From: Agapetus fuscipes
Lineage: Eukaryota > Arthropoda > Insecta > Trichoptera > Glossosomatidae
DNA: 64,000 bases
Direction: 5' to 3'
NCBI GenBank assembly: GCA_951799405.1
Contig: OX637353.1
Span: 11,532,001 to 11,596,000, forward strand
Below the pieces are notes generated by a model. It was not told the DNA's origin. It was given only the letters and a program-made list of their open reading frames with translations, and searched no databases. The translations under genes and the position numbers were made by a program. This document shows positions 1-9,493 of the stretch, one piece after another; the first letter of the stretch is position 1; every line of letters starts with the position of its first letter.

Positions 1-353
1 GTGAATTTGGTTTTATGATTTAGTTTTTTATGTCCATGTATATATTGTTATTTTTATTCTTTGATTTTAAAAAATGTAATTTGTCATGTATGTTCCTTGA
101 CTTATAGGTTGTTATGCGGCTGACCACCCATAATATAAAAATTGGTTCACTTTGCCAATGTCACCCCTGTTTCAGGGAAGGACGGCAAGAGTTGCAAGGC
201 TTATGTTCATTTGAGATTGGGTTTTTATATTGTAGGTCCACATGCGGCATGTGTTAGCGCGAAATTATACATATCTGCTTGTGGGAATGCATTTAGTATA
301 AATCTTAAATGATATATATCTTTGCAGCTTAGATTAGATTAGATTAGATTAGA
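1..353 (+). mobile_element. LINE-a 3' UTR plus module A-I copy, 5' cut by window edge
   Basis: Positions 1-91 match the LINE-a 3' UTR seen at 32240-32334 (TTTTTGATGTCCAT region). From 92 the full module A follows: CCTTGACTTATAGG, the GCTGACCACCC block, GGCAAGAGTTGCA, GCGGCATGTGTTAGCGCG, and a (GATTA)n tail ending at 353. It differs from the copy at 63434-63695 at one position, so both derive from a recently active source. Confidence 0.8.
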
Positions 354-364
354 AGAGTTTTATT

Positions 365-661
365 CGTTTTTGTTTCTTAAGCTTTATGGTCTTAGTAAAA
401 CAGTGACAATAATGAAAAGAATCATGTTTACTCAACACCTATTGACATCATATAAATATTAACCGGATATGATACTAAACAATGTATTATTTTGTAATTA
501 AAACAGAAAAAAAATCCAAAATACAGCACTTAAAAACGATAAAAATGTGAAAAAGCGTGTTTTTTGAATTTTTTTTTTTTGCTGACAATTTTTAACATGC
601 CTGATTTTTTGATAACTGTCTCTTTTTTTAATAAGATCATGAAGTTTAAGAAAAAAAAACG
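365..661. mobile_element. Imperfect inverted-repeat (foldback) element
   Basis: The left arm (365-415, CGTTTTTGTTTCTTAAGC...) is the imperfect inverse of the right arm (about 610-661). Related single arms occur near 12280, 37390 and 49615, with the phrase CTTTATGGTCTTAG. It has no coding capacity and is best read as an old non-autonomous element. Confidence 0.5.
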
Positions 662-976
662 ACAATTTAAGAGTATAAAACGGCTTAATTCAATTAAAAA
701 AAAATACATTCGACCTCAAGTATCTAAATACTTTTAAAATGCATATTTTACTTTAACATCCCTTCAAAGAGAAAGAAATAAAGGAGTGAATAAGGGAGGG
801 AGTCAGCTCATCCTTGCGACTCTTTTACGTGCAAATGAGAACGCGAGAAGTGGGGGGGATGGAGGAGGTCTGAGGAGATTAGAGAGGATTAGGAAGAAGG
901 TAAAATTAAGCATAAATCAAGGTCATTTGTATTTTTTTTTTTAAGATTTTCATGACTTATAGAAAGATGTCTCTCG
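662..976. other. AT-rich stretch with GA-rich tract, nothing recognised
   Basis: Homopolymer A/T runs are followed by a purine-rich stretch at about 770-900 (GGAGGGAG, GGGGGGATGGAGG). No open frame, repeat family or splice signal stood out. Confidence 0.5.
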
Positions 977-1194
977 ATGTTTGTCGGTGTTATAGCCGCG
1001 GGGATCAAGACAGGTTATTTGGAACCGGATAACGCTGGTTCGAATCCCGCGACGATAACTTCGACCCTGGTTCAACAGATGCCGTTGCATGCACACAAGC
1101 TTCTGCTTTCGCGTGAAGACAACTGGCCAGGTAAAATAGGTTGGTGGATTGCATTCCTTTCCACAAATCTATTTAAAAAAAAAAAAAAAAGTTT
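977..1194 (+). mobile_element. SINE-D, near full length
   Basis: A tRNA-like head contains a B-box-like GGTTCGAATCC (around 1037). The body reads CTTCGACCCTGGTTCAACAG and AAAATAGGTTGGTGGATTGC, and the copy ends in a 15-nt A run. The copy at 5380-5592 is nearly identical through the body. The head begins GTCGGTGTTATAGCCG, the sequence that is tandemly amplified at 5026-5404. The poly(A) end fits retrotransposition. Confidence 0.7.
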
Positions 1195-1460
1195 TGAGGC
1201 TAATAACATTAAAATTTTATATTAAATGCATGCCCGAAATTATGCACGTGTAATTTTGCGCAAACAAATGCTGCACGTGTACTTACAATTCAAAATCCAA
1301 ACCGCAAATGAACAGAAGCCCCATATATCTTGCCGACCTTTCCGTAAGCAAGGAGGACATTTGCAAAGTGAACATTCTTTACAGCATGAATGGTCAGCGT
1401 CATATAAGTCAAAGGATAGTACTTTCGTCTTACTTAATTAATAATTCCTTAAATGAAGGT
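1195..1460. other. No recognised feature
   Basis: Moderately AT-rich. Around 1320-1400 the text ATGAACAGAAGCCCCATATATCTTGCCGACCTTTCC, read in two halves, resembles a decayed antisense module A (positions about 1230-1400). Nothing else was recognised. Confidence 0.4.
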
Positions 1461-1524
1461 GATTAATTTTATTGATTGTAGAGGCATTAACTTTGTAATC
1501 GTTCATCATTAAGGATAAAAGAAA

Positions 1525-1590
1525 AACAGCTTTGTTTTCGATTACGTGAGTATAGCTCGTAATACTCACGTAATCGAAAACAAAGCTGTT
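1525..1590. repeat. Perfect 29-bp inverted repeat with 8-nt loop
   Basis: AACAGCTTTGTTTTCGATTA... (1525-1553) is exactly complementary to 1562-1590. The 8-nt spacer is AGCTCGTA. It sits inside the left half of the larger foldback element and looks like a secondary inverted duplication of that arm. Confidence 0.9.
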
Positions 1591-1751
1591 GTTCTTTTAC
1601 TTTGTAAATCTTTAAAACAAAGTATTTTATTAAATTTAATACCACAACCAGTTTCGCAAACATCCGTTCGCATCATCAGGTGGATAAATTAATACTATAG
1701 TAAATAGTATTAATTTATTTACTATAGTATACATTTATCCACCTGATGATG

Positions 1752-1820
1752 CTTGTGAGAATGCATGTAATGTGAATCTCCAATGTAACATATCCTTGCA
1801 CCTTAGATTAGATTAGATTA
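1752..1820 (+). mobile_element. 5'-truncated module A-I inserted in palindrome
   Basis: Only the last ~70 bp of module A is present (CTTGTGAGAATGCATG to the GATTA tail). It is flanked by a 7-bp direct duplication GATGATG (1745-1751 and 1821-1827) that interrupts the palindrome arm. 5' truncation, a simple-repeat tail and a target duplication are the marks of LINE-type target-primed insertion. Confidence 0.8.
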
Positions 1821-2179
1821 GATGATGCGAACTGATGTTTGCGAAACCGGTTGTGGTATTAAATTAAATAAAATACTCATAGTAATCGAATACAAAGTGG
1901 TTTTTCTTTTTATCTCTAAAAATGATTAATTTTAAATTGATAATGTTAACTGATGATGACTATGCTGATTATTTTTTATATTTTTCATTGCAAACAAAAG
2001 GCTGGATATTTTGTTTGGAGGTACGGTATGCGTGTAAGGTACATCGGTAGTTATATGTTGCCAGCGTAAAGGCTTGTTTACAATTAATCCCATCTGAAAG
2101 TAGGCAATACTGTGCAATTTGCTAATGGTGGCCGCAGTTGATTTGATTAGCACTCCAGTGGCAGAATGCGCCCGGGGTA

Positions 2180-2735
2180 ATGGACTAAAATGCAAGCAGA
2201 CACACGGCCAGAGACCAAAATACTAGTAGACACACGACCGAGACCAAAATACGAGTAGACACGGTCAGAGACCAAAATGCGAGTAGACACACGGTCAGAA
2301 ACCAAAATGCGAGCAGACACACCAGACACAGCAGACCAGAGACAAAAATACGAGTAGATAAAAGGTCCGAGAGCAAAATCCGAGTAGATAAAAGGTCCAA
2401 GAACAAAATGCGAGTAGACATACGGCCAAAGACCAAAATTTGGGTAAACATACGGCAAGAGAGCAAAATGCGAGTCGACACACGGCCAGGTCCGAGACCA
2501 AAATACAAGTGGATAAAAGGTCCGAGAGAAAAATGCAAGTAAACATACGGCCAGAGACCAAAATGTGAGTAGGCATTTACGGCAAGAGAGCAAAATGCGA
2601 GTAGACACACGGCAAGAGAGAAAAATGCGAGTAGACACACGGTCAGATACCAAAATGCGAGTAGACACATGGTCCGAGACCAAAATAGAGTAGACAAACG
2701 GTCCGAGTGCAAAATACTAGTAGACAATAGGTCCC
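2180..2735. repeat. 30-bp minisatellite, about 18 degenerate units
   Basis: The unit is approximately GAGACCAAAATGCGAGTA plus GACACACGGCCA, with variants in which GGTCCGAGAGC replaces CGGTCAGAGACC. All three minus frames stay open for long stretches because the unit length is a multiple of three and lacks stops. I do not regard these as proteins. The right end runs into the 3' side of a LINE-e fragment. Confidence 0.85.
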
Positions 2736-2756
2736 AAACATCCCTTGCTTCCTTCA

Positions 2757-2886
2757 TCAGCCTTTCTCAGTCCACTTCTGGACGTAGGCCTCCTCCAATC
2801 GTCTCAATTCCTGTCTATTGGCTGCTGTGTTCAGCCATCCTCTGCCTGCAGTTCCCTTGATGTCGTCCAGCCACCTCAGTTGGGGT
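2757..2886 (-). mobile_element. LINE-e reverse-transcriptase ORF, C-terminal 42 codons
   Basis: The minus frame reads PQLRWLDDIKGTAGRGWLNT, continues through AANRQELRRLEEAYVQKW, and stops at 2757-2759. The RW.DDI...AG..W...A..R....LEEAYVQ.W pattern is typical of the C-terminal tail of arthropod non-LTR retrotransposon proteins. The copy is 5'-truncated. Its downstream (lower-coordinate) side enters the 30-bp minisatellite within about 30 bp. Confidence 0.65.
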
Positions 2887-3019
2887 CCCAGTCATTGATC
2901 AATATAAAAAAAATAGCTCATAGCGCACTTTCGTTTCTTCCCAGAGTAACAAACGTGTTCACATGTAACACACAATAATTGGTAAACAATAAAAAAACTG
3001 AGAAATAAAATAGTTCGTC

Positions 3020-3264
3020 ATTTACTTGACTTATAGGATGGTATGCAGTTCACCAGCCATGCTATAGAAAATGGTTCACTTTGCAATGTTTTAGGGAAGG
3101 TCGGCAAGAGTTACCGGGTGTATGTTCATTGAGATGTTGGTTTTTATGTTCTAGGTTCACATGCGGCCTGAGCAAGCGCAAACTTGTACGTGTCTGCTTG
3201 TGAGAATGCATATAATGTGAACCCGCAATGTTACATATCTTTGCAACTTAGATTAGATTAGATA
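3020..3264 (+). mobile_element. Module A-I copy
   Basis: It runs from ACTTGACTTATAGG to a short (GATTA)n tail. It is diverged from the consensus, with a shortened CACCCC/GGGAAGG region. Confidence 0.75.
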
Positions 3265-3360
3265 AGTAGTTCAGAAACCATCTTTTCCAGGCTGCGATGG
3301 TCGTTTTGCTGGATAAAACCCAGACAGTTCAATCTGCTGACTTTTATTGACCAGTACCCT

Positions 3361-3523
3361 TAGTACAAGTTGCAAAACTTGAGTAATGTAAAGTTTACGG
3401 AAATTATTAAAGACTGATTTTCCCCAAATTCTTTCCCCGAAACAAAAACGGCAGATTTTTGAAGAAATCATTCTTTAATATTTTCCGCAGACTTTACTTT
3501 TCTCAAGTTTTGCAACTCGTACT
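3361..3523. mobile_element. Inverted-repeat miniature element, family G copy 1
   Basis: AGTACAAGTTGCAAAACTTGAG at 3362 onwards is mirrored by CTCAAGTTTTGCAACTCGTACT ending at 3523. The inner arms also pair (TTAAAGACTGATTTTCCCC with the inverse near 3450). A second copy with the same arm sequence is at 37309-37534. Confidence 0.7.
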
Positions 3524-3987
3524 CAGTTTACTGAGCACATCAACATTGTGATAAAGTTTATAACTGTATTTTTTTGCCAAATATTTTCGACTTTTCTAGA
3601 GCCTTAGGTACGACGATTTTTTTTTCTTTAAAAGATATTGAGAGAGCTTGCGGCATGACATTTTTTAGATTTTATTGAAAAAACAACGCTCAGTCGCAAA
3701 AAATCCATTTCTCCAAATGTTTTTCTCCAGAAAACATAGCCGAAAATTTACACCAACACAATTGAAAAATGTATTAAAACAAACGACTTTTTGTCGTGTC
3801 GTTTCATTAAGGGGAAATATATCCCCGGTCTGGTTGTGACGCGGCGGCCGTTCCGCGTTCAAAATAGAATTTCCCGAAGAAAACACCGCAGAGCAAACAA
3901 AAGAAAAACGTTTATCCGACACTATACCTGCCGGGGTAGGCCTGACCTTAGCCCCTTGTTAAAGATGCGAGAAAACAGAGACTGTGC
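3524..3987. other. No recognised feature
   Basis: AT-rich. A short GC-richer block at 3815-3965 (GGTCTGGTTGTGACGCGGCG and following) has an open plus frame of 70 codons, but no family was recognised. Confidence 0.4.
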
Positions 3988-4436
3988 TTTCGAAATACTG
4001 TAACTGTAACTGTAACTCTGTCGCCATTCCGCTAGGGGTGGCCAGAGCCTCTGCAGAGTTGCCTCCATTTTTTCCTATCCTTACATACCTTTTTCAATTC
4101 ATTCATCCATCACCTTTTTCATGCATTTTCTTCTTTTACGCTCACTTTGTATATCCCATTCTTTCACAATCTCCTCAATCTGATCACTCCATACTTTTCT
4201 CGGTCGTCCCTTCCCTCTTTTTCCTTTCACACTTTCTTTGCATACATACTTTGTCAGTCTATCATCATTCATTCTTTCCACATGCCCAAACCATCTCAAC
4301 ACATTCTTTTGTACCTTAACTTTCACATCCTCTGTCAAAGAACATTATTTTTTTACCCATTCATTCCTAACTCTATCCCTCAGAATTTTTCTTGTCATGC
4401 TTCTCAAATGCTTCAAAACTGAAACTGAATTTCAAC
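3988..4436 (-). mobile_element. LINE-b 3' end, ORF C-terminal region with tail
   Basis: The minus frame gives ...MTRKILRDRVRNEW, a break, then QKNVLRWFGHVERMNDDRLT, GKGRPRKVWSDQIEEIVKEW, CMKKVMDE and, after a frame slip, KEVCKDRKKWRQLCRGSGHP-stop. RWFGHVERM followed by GRPRK.W.DQI is the usual post-RT C-terminal block of many animal LINEs. The end carries a (GTTACA)n tail at 3996-4020. Stops and frame changes make it a dead 5'-truncated copy. Confidence 0.75.
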
Positions 4437-4636
4437 CAAAAAACTTGGATGTTCTGCAAAATTATTGAAGAATGTATTTTCCGTATTGATGAATAAAGAG
4501 TTAAAAAAAATAAGGTACAATTTTTTTTTGTAATTGTTTAGACGTGTTTTCAAAAATTCATTTAAATAATAACATTTGAAGATCCTTATTTCGAGAAATT
4601 TCTATGTTAAAACTTATTCATCGTTTTTTTTTTAAG

Positions 4637-4944
4637 AATTCCTGTGCGGGAGACTCCCTAGATTCTAGAGACTTTAGGGGTCTATGACACTTGTTGTAGT
4701 ACCGCAGAGGTGTACGAGCTTGGTCGTCGCTGCAAAGCGCCAATACTCAAGCAAGACCCAGTTGCTGTAAGGCTGGATGGACCTTTGGTGACCGGTCATT
4801 GGTAAAGGTTTTATGAATTTTTCAACCCAGCGAAGAGCAAATTTGAAAATATAAATGGTATATTTTTTGTCCTTCGTCAGAATTCGAACCCACAACCTTC
4901 CCATTCAGAGTCCGCAGTGTTACCACTGATCTACGGACCGGTCA
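4637..4944 (-). mobile_element. SINE-C, near full length, LINE-d-type tail
   Basis: Read on minus: GACCGGTCCGTAGATCAGTG (A-box region), GGGTTCGAATTC (B-box region), CTCTTCGCTGGGTTGAAAAA, CAGCAACTGGGTCTTGC, AAGCTCGTACACCTCTGCGG, and GGGAGTCTCCCGCACAGG followed by an A-rich end. Closest to the copy at 63003-63314. Confidence 0.8.
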
Positions 4945-5025
4945 AATGCAAAAGGAAGCAAAATATATGCTATTTTAATGAAAAATTACAATAATTTATC
5001 GCATTTCAAAATAGTCTTTTAAAGA

Positions 5026-5404
5026 TCGTCGGTGTTATGACCGGTGTTATGGCCGTCGGTGTTATAGCCGGTGTTATGGCCGTCGGTGTTATGGCCGGTG
5101 TTATGGCCGTCGGTGTTATGGCCGGTGTTATGGCCGGTGTTATGGCCGTCGGTGTTATGGCCGGTGTTATGGCCGTCGGTGTTATGGCCGGTGTTATGGC
5201 TGTCGCTGTTATGGCCGGTGTTATGGCCGTCGGTGTTATGGCCGGTGTTATGGCCGTCGGTGCTATGTCCGGTGCTATGGCCGTCGGTGTTATGGCCGGT
5301 GTTATGGCCGTCGGTGTTATGGCCGGTGCTATGGCCGTCGGTGTTATGGCCGGTGCTATGGCCGTCGATGTTATGGCCGGTGTTATGGCCGTCGGTGTTA
5401 TGGC
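5026..5404. repeat. 27-bp minisatellite built from SINE-D 5' terminus
   Basis: Units alternate GTCGGTGTTATGGCC (15 bp) and GGTGTTATGGCC (12 bp), about 14 double units. The last unit runs without a break into the head of SINE-D at 5380-5592, whose own first bases are this 15-mer. Both strands stay open (MAVGVMAGV-type and TAITPAITP-type periodic peptides), which is a consequence of the repeat. Confidence 0.9.
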
Positions 5405-5592
5405 CGCGGGTATCAAGACAGGTTATTTGGAACCGGATAACGCTGGTTCGAATCCCGCGACGATAACTTCGACCCTGGTTCAACAGATGCCGTTGCATGC
5501 ACACAAGCTTCTGCTTTCGCATGAAAGCAACTGGCCAGGCAAAATAGGTTGGTGGATTGCATTCCTTTCCACAAATCGATTTTAAAAAAAAA
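5380..5592 (+). mobile_element. SINE-D, near full length
   Basis: Same body as 977-1194: GCGGGTATCAAGACAGG, AACGCTGGTTCGAATCC, ACCCTGGTTCAACAGATG, AAAATAGGTTGGTGGATTGC and an A-rich end. The head is continuous with the 27-bp minisatellite. Confidence 0.8.
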
Positions 5593-5640
5593 GGCATATT
5601 TTAAAACTTTTATAAAATCTGTTATTTTAATTTAATAAGA

Positions 5641-5716
5641 AATGCTGTGCGAGACACTCCCTAGATTTCAGAGACTCTACGCGTCTATGACACTTGTTGT
5701 TGTGCCGCAGAGGTGT
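5641..5716 (-). mobile_element. SINE-C / LINE-d 3'-tail fragment
   Basis: On minus it matches the last ~75 bp of SINE-C (CACCTCTGCGGCAC, CTAGGGAGTGTCTCGCACAG). It is too short to say which parent it came from. Confidence 0.6.
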
Positions 5717-6514
5717 AAATGCCTTTTTGATGTTATGCCTTTTAAAAACCTTTTTATACCTTTTTTGTGCTTGGAATATATCATTGTAGTAGACTTTTAT
5801 GACAAAGACATCTGGCGTCCATCCTCGAAGCTTTTCATGGTTTGTTGTTGGGTATTAAACAATTACTTTTGATTGGTATTAGCCATGGATCGATGAGTTC
5901 TCATGACACATCGTCTCGCTTTCACAAATATACTCAAAACCTCATCTTGATATTTAAGTTCCTTTTTTCACGGCTCACCTGCCCCCTTCAAAGGGTCGCA
6001 GAACTTTTACCCCTTCCTTTACCCACCCCTTCCAGACCCGTAGGCTTAGCTCAACGCAGACTGTGATTTCTCCCGGACAGTCATACAATTTAATTATGTT
6101 ACGCCTGAAATTTATTATACCGGTGTGTATACATTTTTTCATGAAAAAGTGTTTCATCCCCCTCCTCTCACCCCCCTCGAAAGAAAAGCGAAATAAATGG
6201 AATAAAACTTTTGCAATATTTAAAAAAAAAGTTGACGCTGCTGGAATTAAATGTTTGGGGGGTTCTTTTTGCGTGGATGCTTTTGAATGAGATTTTTAAG
6301 AAGTGTTTATTGTGATTTAAAAAAAAACAGCTTATTGTGATACGAAAATAGAAATACATGATATTTTCTCAAAATTTGAGTGAGTTATTGATACAAGATC
6401 CCAAAAATAAAAACAGTTTTGGTTCATATGACGTTTTACCGGCGTCTTATGCAACGTGTTTGTTGACCGGTAATTTTTTTTCCTTGATTGTTACGATGGT
6501 TTGGACCACAGATC
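5717..6514. other. No recognised repeat or gene
   Basis: AT-rich, with several C-rich patches near 5985-6030 and 6160-6180. No long open frame and no member of the families found elsewhere in the window. Confidence 0.4.
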
Positions 6515-6575
6515 ACGGATGGTTTGGACATTTGGAGAAAATAAATGATGAAAGACTGATAAAAGGCGGGAGTAA
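6515..6575 (+). mobile_element. Short LINE ORF fragment (RWFGH-type)
   Basis: The plus frame reads GWFGHLEKINDERLIKGG, the same block as RWFGHVERMNDDRLTK in LINE-b and LINE-c. It stops after about 20 codons and abuts a different LINE C-terminus at 6600. Confidence 0.55.
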
Positions 6576-6599
6576 GTATCCCAGGCATATATCCTGAAG

Positions 6600-6776
6600 G
6601 TATCTCTCAATCTCAACATAACAGTGTTTGGAGAGCGTGCATTTGCAGTTGCTGGCCCTCTGGCCTGGAACCACCTGCCACATCATGTAAGAGAGCTAGA
6701 GGAACATGGAAAGTTCCGGAATGCACTGAATACAAGCAAATTTCTGGCATTGTTTGCACCAGCGCCCTTGGAGTGA
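6600..6776 (+). mobile_element. LINE C-terminal fragment (LAWNHLP type)
   Basis: The open frame reads VSLNLNITVFGERAFAVAGP, LAWNHLPHHVRELEEHGKFR, then NALNTSKFLALFAPAPLE and TGA at 6774-6776. GERAF...GP.AWN.LP..VR......F...L is the hallmark C-terminus of many animal LINE reverse-transcriptase proteins. The end is followed by GGCGCTATAAAGAAATCAT and a (TCA)n tail at about 6812-6832. It is 5'-truncated. Confidence 0.75.
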
Positions 6777-6833
6777 CTACATCACGAAACGGCGCTATAA
6801 AGAAATCATCAACTCATCATCATCATCATCAAC

Positions 6834-7340
6834 AGATCCCTTATTGCTTTAAAAAACTTTGGCACATGTACATGTAGATACATCATTTGCATGAGGAAAT
6901 TGGGCTTAACTATGTTCTCGCTAAATTATTTATTATCGATCAATACAGGCTTTTGCGTCAATACTTACCATCAATGGTCATTTTTACGTCTTTTTATAGC
7001 AATCATCAAGCTACCTTAGTCAATCCGTGTGCCATCGAGTAAATAAAAAAGAGCTTAGATCCTATTTTGCTTAAAAAACCTCTGTCACATGTGTATGCAC
7101 ATAATTTACATTAGGGAGCTTGTCAGCACTGATTATTGAGTAGACATTTAAAAGTTTTCATACATAATATCCAAGCTACCCTACTCTATCTGCGTGCCAT
7201 TGGGGTATTAAGTCTTCTCTTACTAAGCAAACAGGGAGCTAAGATCCCGCACAGCTTGGAATACCTCTGCCACATGTATATGCAGCTAATTTGCATGCGG
7301 GAGCTTGGGTGTACCTACTTGCTACCTCAGTACAGAGCCT
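6834..7340. repeat. Three degenerate tandem units of about 200 bp
   Basis: AGATCCC(T) starts at 6834, 7058 and 7242. Each is followed by a CACATGTRTATG motif, a TAATTTGCAT-like motif, GGGAGCTTG, and (in two units) CCAAGCTACCTTA...TGTGCCAT. The divergence suggests an old duplication. Confidence 0.6.
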
Positions 7341-8160
7341 TTGTGTCACTATAGGTAATGTATGCACATCCGGTTCGATAAGTCCCACCCCGGAATGCAA
7401 AGGGATTAAGTGAATATTCGAATATAGAAATAGTCGAAAAATAAATTTTCATTCGAATTTCCCTAAAACTCGAATTAATTGGCTGCTTATATTTGCGAAC
7501 TCACTTATTTATCTAAAATCAAAGGATTAAGTCCTGTTACTTTTGGCACATTTTCTTGACACAGGAATAGCATTGGCAAAAGTGAACCAATTATGTACAG
7601 TATGAAAGGACATCCACCCATTAGTCAAGGAATCATTATATGATTTCTAATTTTTTTCGAAATTAGAATTCGAATGCTTATCTTACACAGCCTTATTAAC
7701 GCAAAACATTTCAATTCAGTCGCTTAGAATCAAACGCGGCAATGTGGGGGTTTCATAAAAAATGTGATACATATATGTACGGGAAGGAAATCCTTCTATC
7801 ATTATTTGAGTACATTTATTTAAGTTTTGAGAATTATCTTAGATGGCCGTTTTTGTTTCAAATGCGACTCAATTTATACATGCAAACCTGAAGACGCAGT
7901 GGAATCTTTTCACTACAAAGTAAAATTTACACAGTGAAACAGTACTTCAAGTATACAACTTTACTTTCAAACAAAACCTTGCTATGCACTGAAAATTCAA
8001 GGAAACTGAAACACTCAATAGAGGTGCTGTTCTAGATTTTATATATTTTTTGGTAACGCTTTACTTGAGTTTAAACTAAAGATTTATGCAGCAAATCAGT
8101 ACGCAGAAATAACAATGAATCTTGAATTACCGTAAGGCGCTTTTGATGCATGGATTTTAC
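7341..8160. other. AT-rich DNA with one module A remnant
   Basis: A degenerate antisense module A 5' part lies at 7541-7632 (GCATTGGCAAAAGTGAACC, CATTAGTCAAGGAA). The rest shows no gene or known repeat. Confidence 0.5.
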
Positions 8161-8375
8161 GTTGGTATAAGGCTTACTATCTATACTGTAAAAAAATGTT
8201 TCTCTCTGCCAATGTCACCCTTGTTTCAGGGGAGGACGGCAAGAGTTGCAGGGATTATGTTCATATGAGATTGGGTTTTTGTGCTGTAAGTCCACATGCG
8301 GAGTGTGTAAGTGCGAGCCTACGTATCTGCATGTATTGTGAATCTTAAATGAAATGCATCTTTGCAACTCAGATT
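8161..8375 (+). mobile_element. Module A, diverged copy
   Basis: Recognisable by TTGGTATAAGGC, GCCAATGTCACCCTTGTTTC, GGCAAGAGTTGCAGGG and ATGCGGAGTGTGTAAGTGCG. The tail is degraded. Confidence 0.65.
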
Positions 8376-8391
8376 ATAGATAATACATTAC

Positions 8392-8578
8392 ACCCCAAGA
8401 GTCCTCTATAAGTATGGTCTACGCTATGAAAAGCGCAAATTACACAAGCAAGATCCAGTTGCTAGTTATGAGGCTGGACGTACTTTTTGGAACATGCTCC
8501 TTCGGGAATACAACTCACGATCTTTCGATTACGAGTTTGCAGCGTTAAGCACTAGACTAAAGACTGGTCTATAATCTC
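8392..8578 (-). mobile_element. Decayed SINE-C
   Basis: On minus: a GGTCTTTAGTCTAGTGCTTA head, then CAACTGGATCTTGCTTG and CCCAAGAGTCCTCT-like tail sequence. It is strongly diverged, with no intact B box. Confidence 0.45.
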
Positions 8579-8599
8579 AGTACTAACAAGCCCACAAAC

Positions 8600-8787
8600 G
8601 ACACGTTTGTAAGTTCGCGCTTACAAAAGCTGAATGTGTACTTACAAATAAAAATCCAAAACTCAAATGAACATAAACGCAGCATCTTTCGCCGACTTTC
8701 CTTGAAACAGGGGTGACATTGACAAAGTGAACCAATTTTACAGTATGGGTGGTCAGCCTCATACTAACCTATTAGTCAAGAAAAAGT
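8600..8787 (-). mobile_element. Module A-II, 3'-incomplete
   Basis: Antisense copy (GTGTACTTACAAATAAAAATCC, read in two parts; CAGGGGTGACATTGACAAAG; GGTGGTCAGCCTCATAC). The GTAAGTACACATTC type body places it in subfamily A-II. Confidence 0.7.
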
Positions 8788-8846
8788 CAAAAGCAATAAT
8801 TGGTTCAAAACCTTTCAGAATTGTACTACTCAAAAATAAAAAATAT

Positions 8847-9173
8847 TGTTATGAGTGTATGGTAGTATAAGTGCATACGTGATTCTAATCACGCTGGTAA
8901 AACAATCTGGCTCTTGTGTGATGGTAGTAGTAAGGTACATAGAACAGAGTCCTAGTATGAGCGAGAAATCGAATGATCTGGAATATGCAAGAATGATCCC
9001 TTTTGTACCTATATAAACGGACTACAAAGGGCATCAGCGGATTAGTCGCTTCAAGCATTTTGCCGCGAAGACCAATATGCAGTGATTGTCAAATGTTGTA
9101 AATTATAAACCCAACCGTGTAAAATAAATAATTTCAGTTTAATTAAAAGAGAACCGCAACTAAAATCATAACA
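8847..9173 (+). mobile_element. Solo LTR, Ty3/gypsy-like by 4-bp target duplication
   Basis: It starts TGTTATG and ends CATAACA (perfect 7-bp inverted termini, TG...CA). Both sides carry ATAT (8843-8846 and 9174-9177). Inside are a TATA box (CTATATAAACGG, about 9009) and AATAAA-type signals at about 9123-9130, the order expected of a promoter and polyadenylation site in an LTR. No primer-binding site or internal coding region follows. The orientation is inferred from the TATA/AATAAA order. The clade is an inference. Confidence 0.7.
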
Positions 9174-9177
9174 ATAT

Positions 9178-9493
9178 TTTGAAAATGCGCAAGTTTGATT
9201 CGTTTACCAGATTACCTTTGAATATTTCTGGCATCACATCTGTGAGATTTATCCCGATGGTCGTTGGAGTAATGAAAGGATACCGGAGAGGAAGCGCCTC
9301 GTCCATCAGGGCTCATTATCGGGCCACATAACGCAAAAGGTGTAGGGTTCTCCAGACGCCGCCAATCTTCGTTTTCTCCTAATGAGTTGGTACATTCCAC
9401 TCAGTGGCAGCGAGTGGGCTTACCTAATGGAAAGTCAGACCGTTATTTTGAAGATCAAGTAGAGATTATAGGATCCGTGGTAGTCTTTTCATC
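9178..9493. other. No recognised feature
   Basis: 9215-9410 is GC-richer (GGATACCGGAGAGGAAGCGC, CGGGCCACATAACG) than its surroundings and open for ~60 codons on each strand. No protein family was recognised. Confidence 0.35.

Larger units (their letters stand above)
1461..1960. mobile_element. Large imperfect palindromic (foldback) element with nested insertion
   Basis: The left arm (about 1605-1700: ATACCACAACCAGTTTCG, CGCATCATCAGGTGGATAAA) is repeated inverted at about 1730-1751 and 1821-1890 (CACCTGATGATG, TTTGCGAAACCGGTTGTGG). The outer parts also pair around ACTTTGTAATCG. The right arm is split by a module A fragment (1752-1820). A degenerate relative of one arm lies at 53880-54060. Confidence 0.65.

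Noticed and set aside
92..353. Module A as a CRISPR array or bacterial repeat
   Set aside because: Dispersed, both orientations, 5'-truncated copies and target duplications. Retroelement behaviour in a eukaryotic genome.
331..353. GATTA repeats as telomeric sequence
   Set aside because: Only 3-5 units, always at the 3' end of module A, and not the TTAGG motif of arthropod telomeres.
2147..2757. Minus-strand frames of 93-190 codons
   Set aside because: All lie in the 30-bp minisatellite and repeat the same residues; overlapping frames are equally open.
5006..5597. Open frames of 131-192 codons on both strands at the 27-bp minisatellite
   Set aside because: Unit length divisible by three keeps all frames open. 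The periodic MAVGVMAGV and TAITPAITP peptides follow from the repeat, and the frame includes a SINE.
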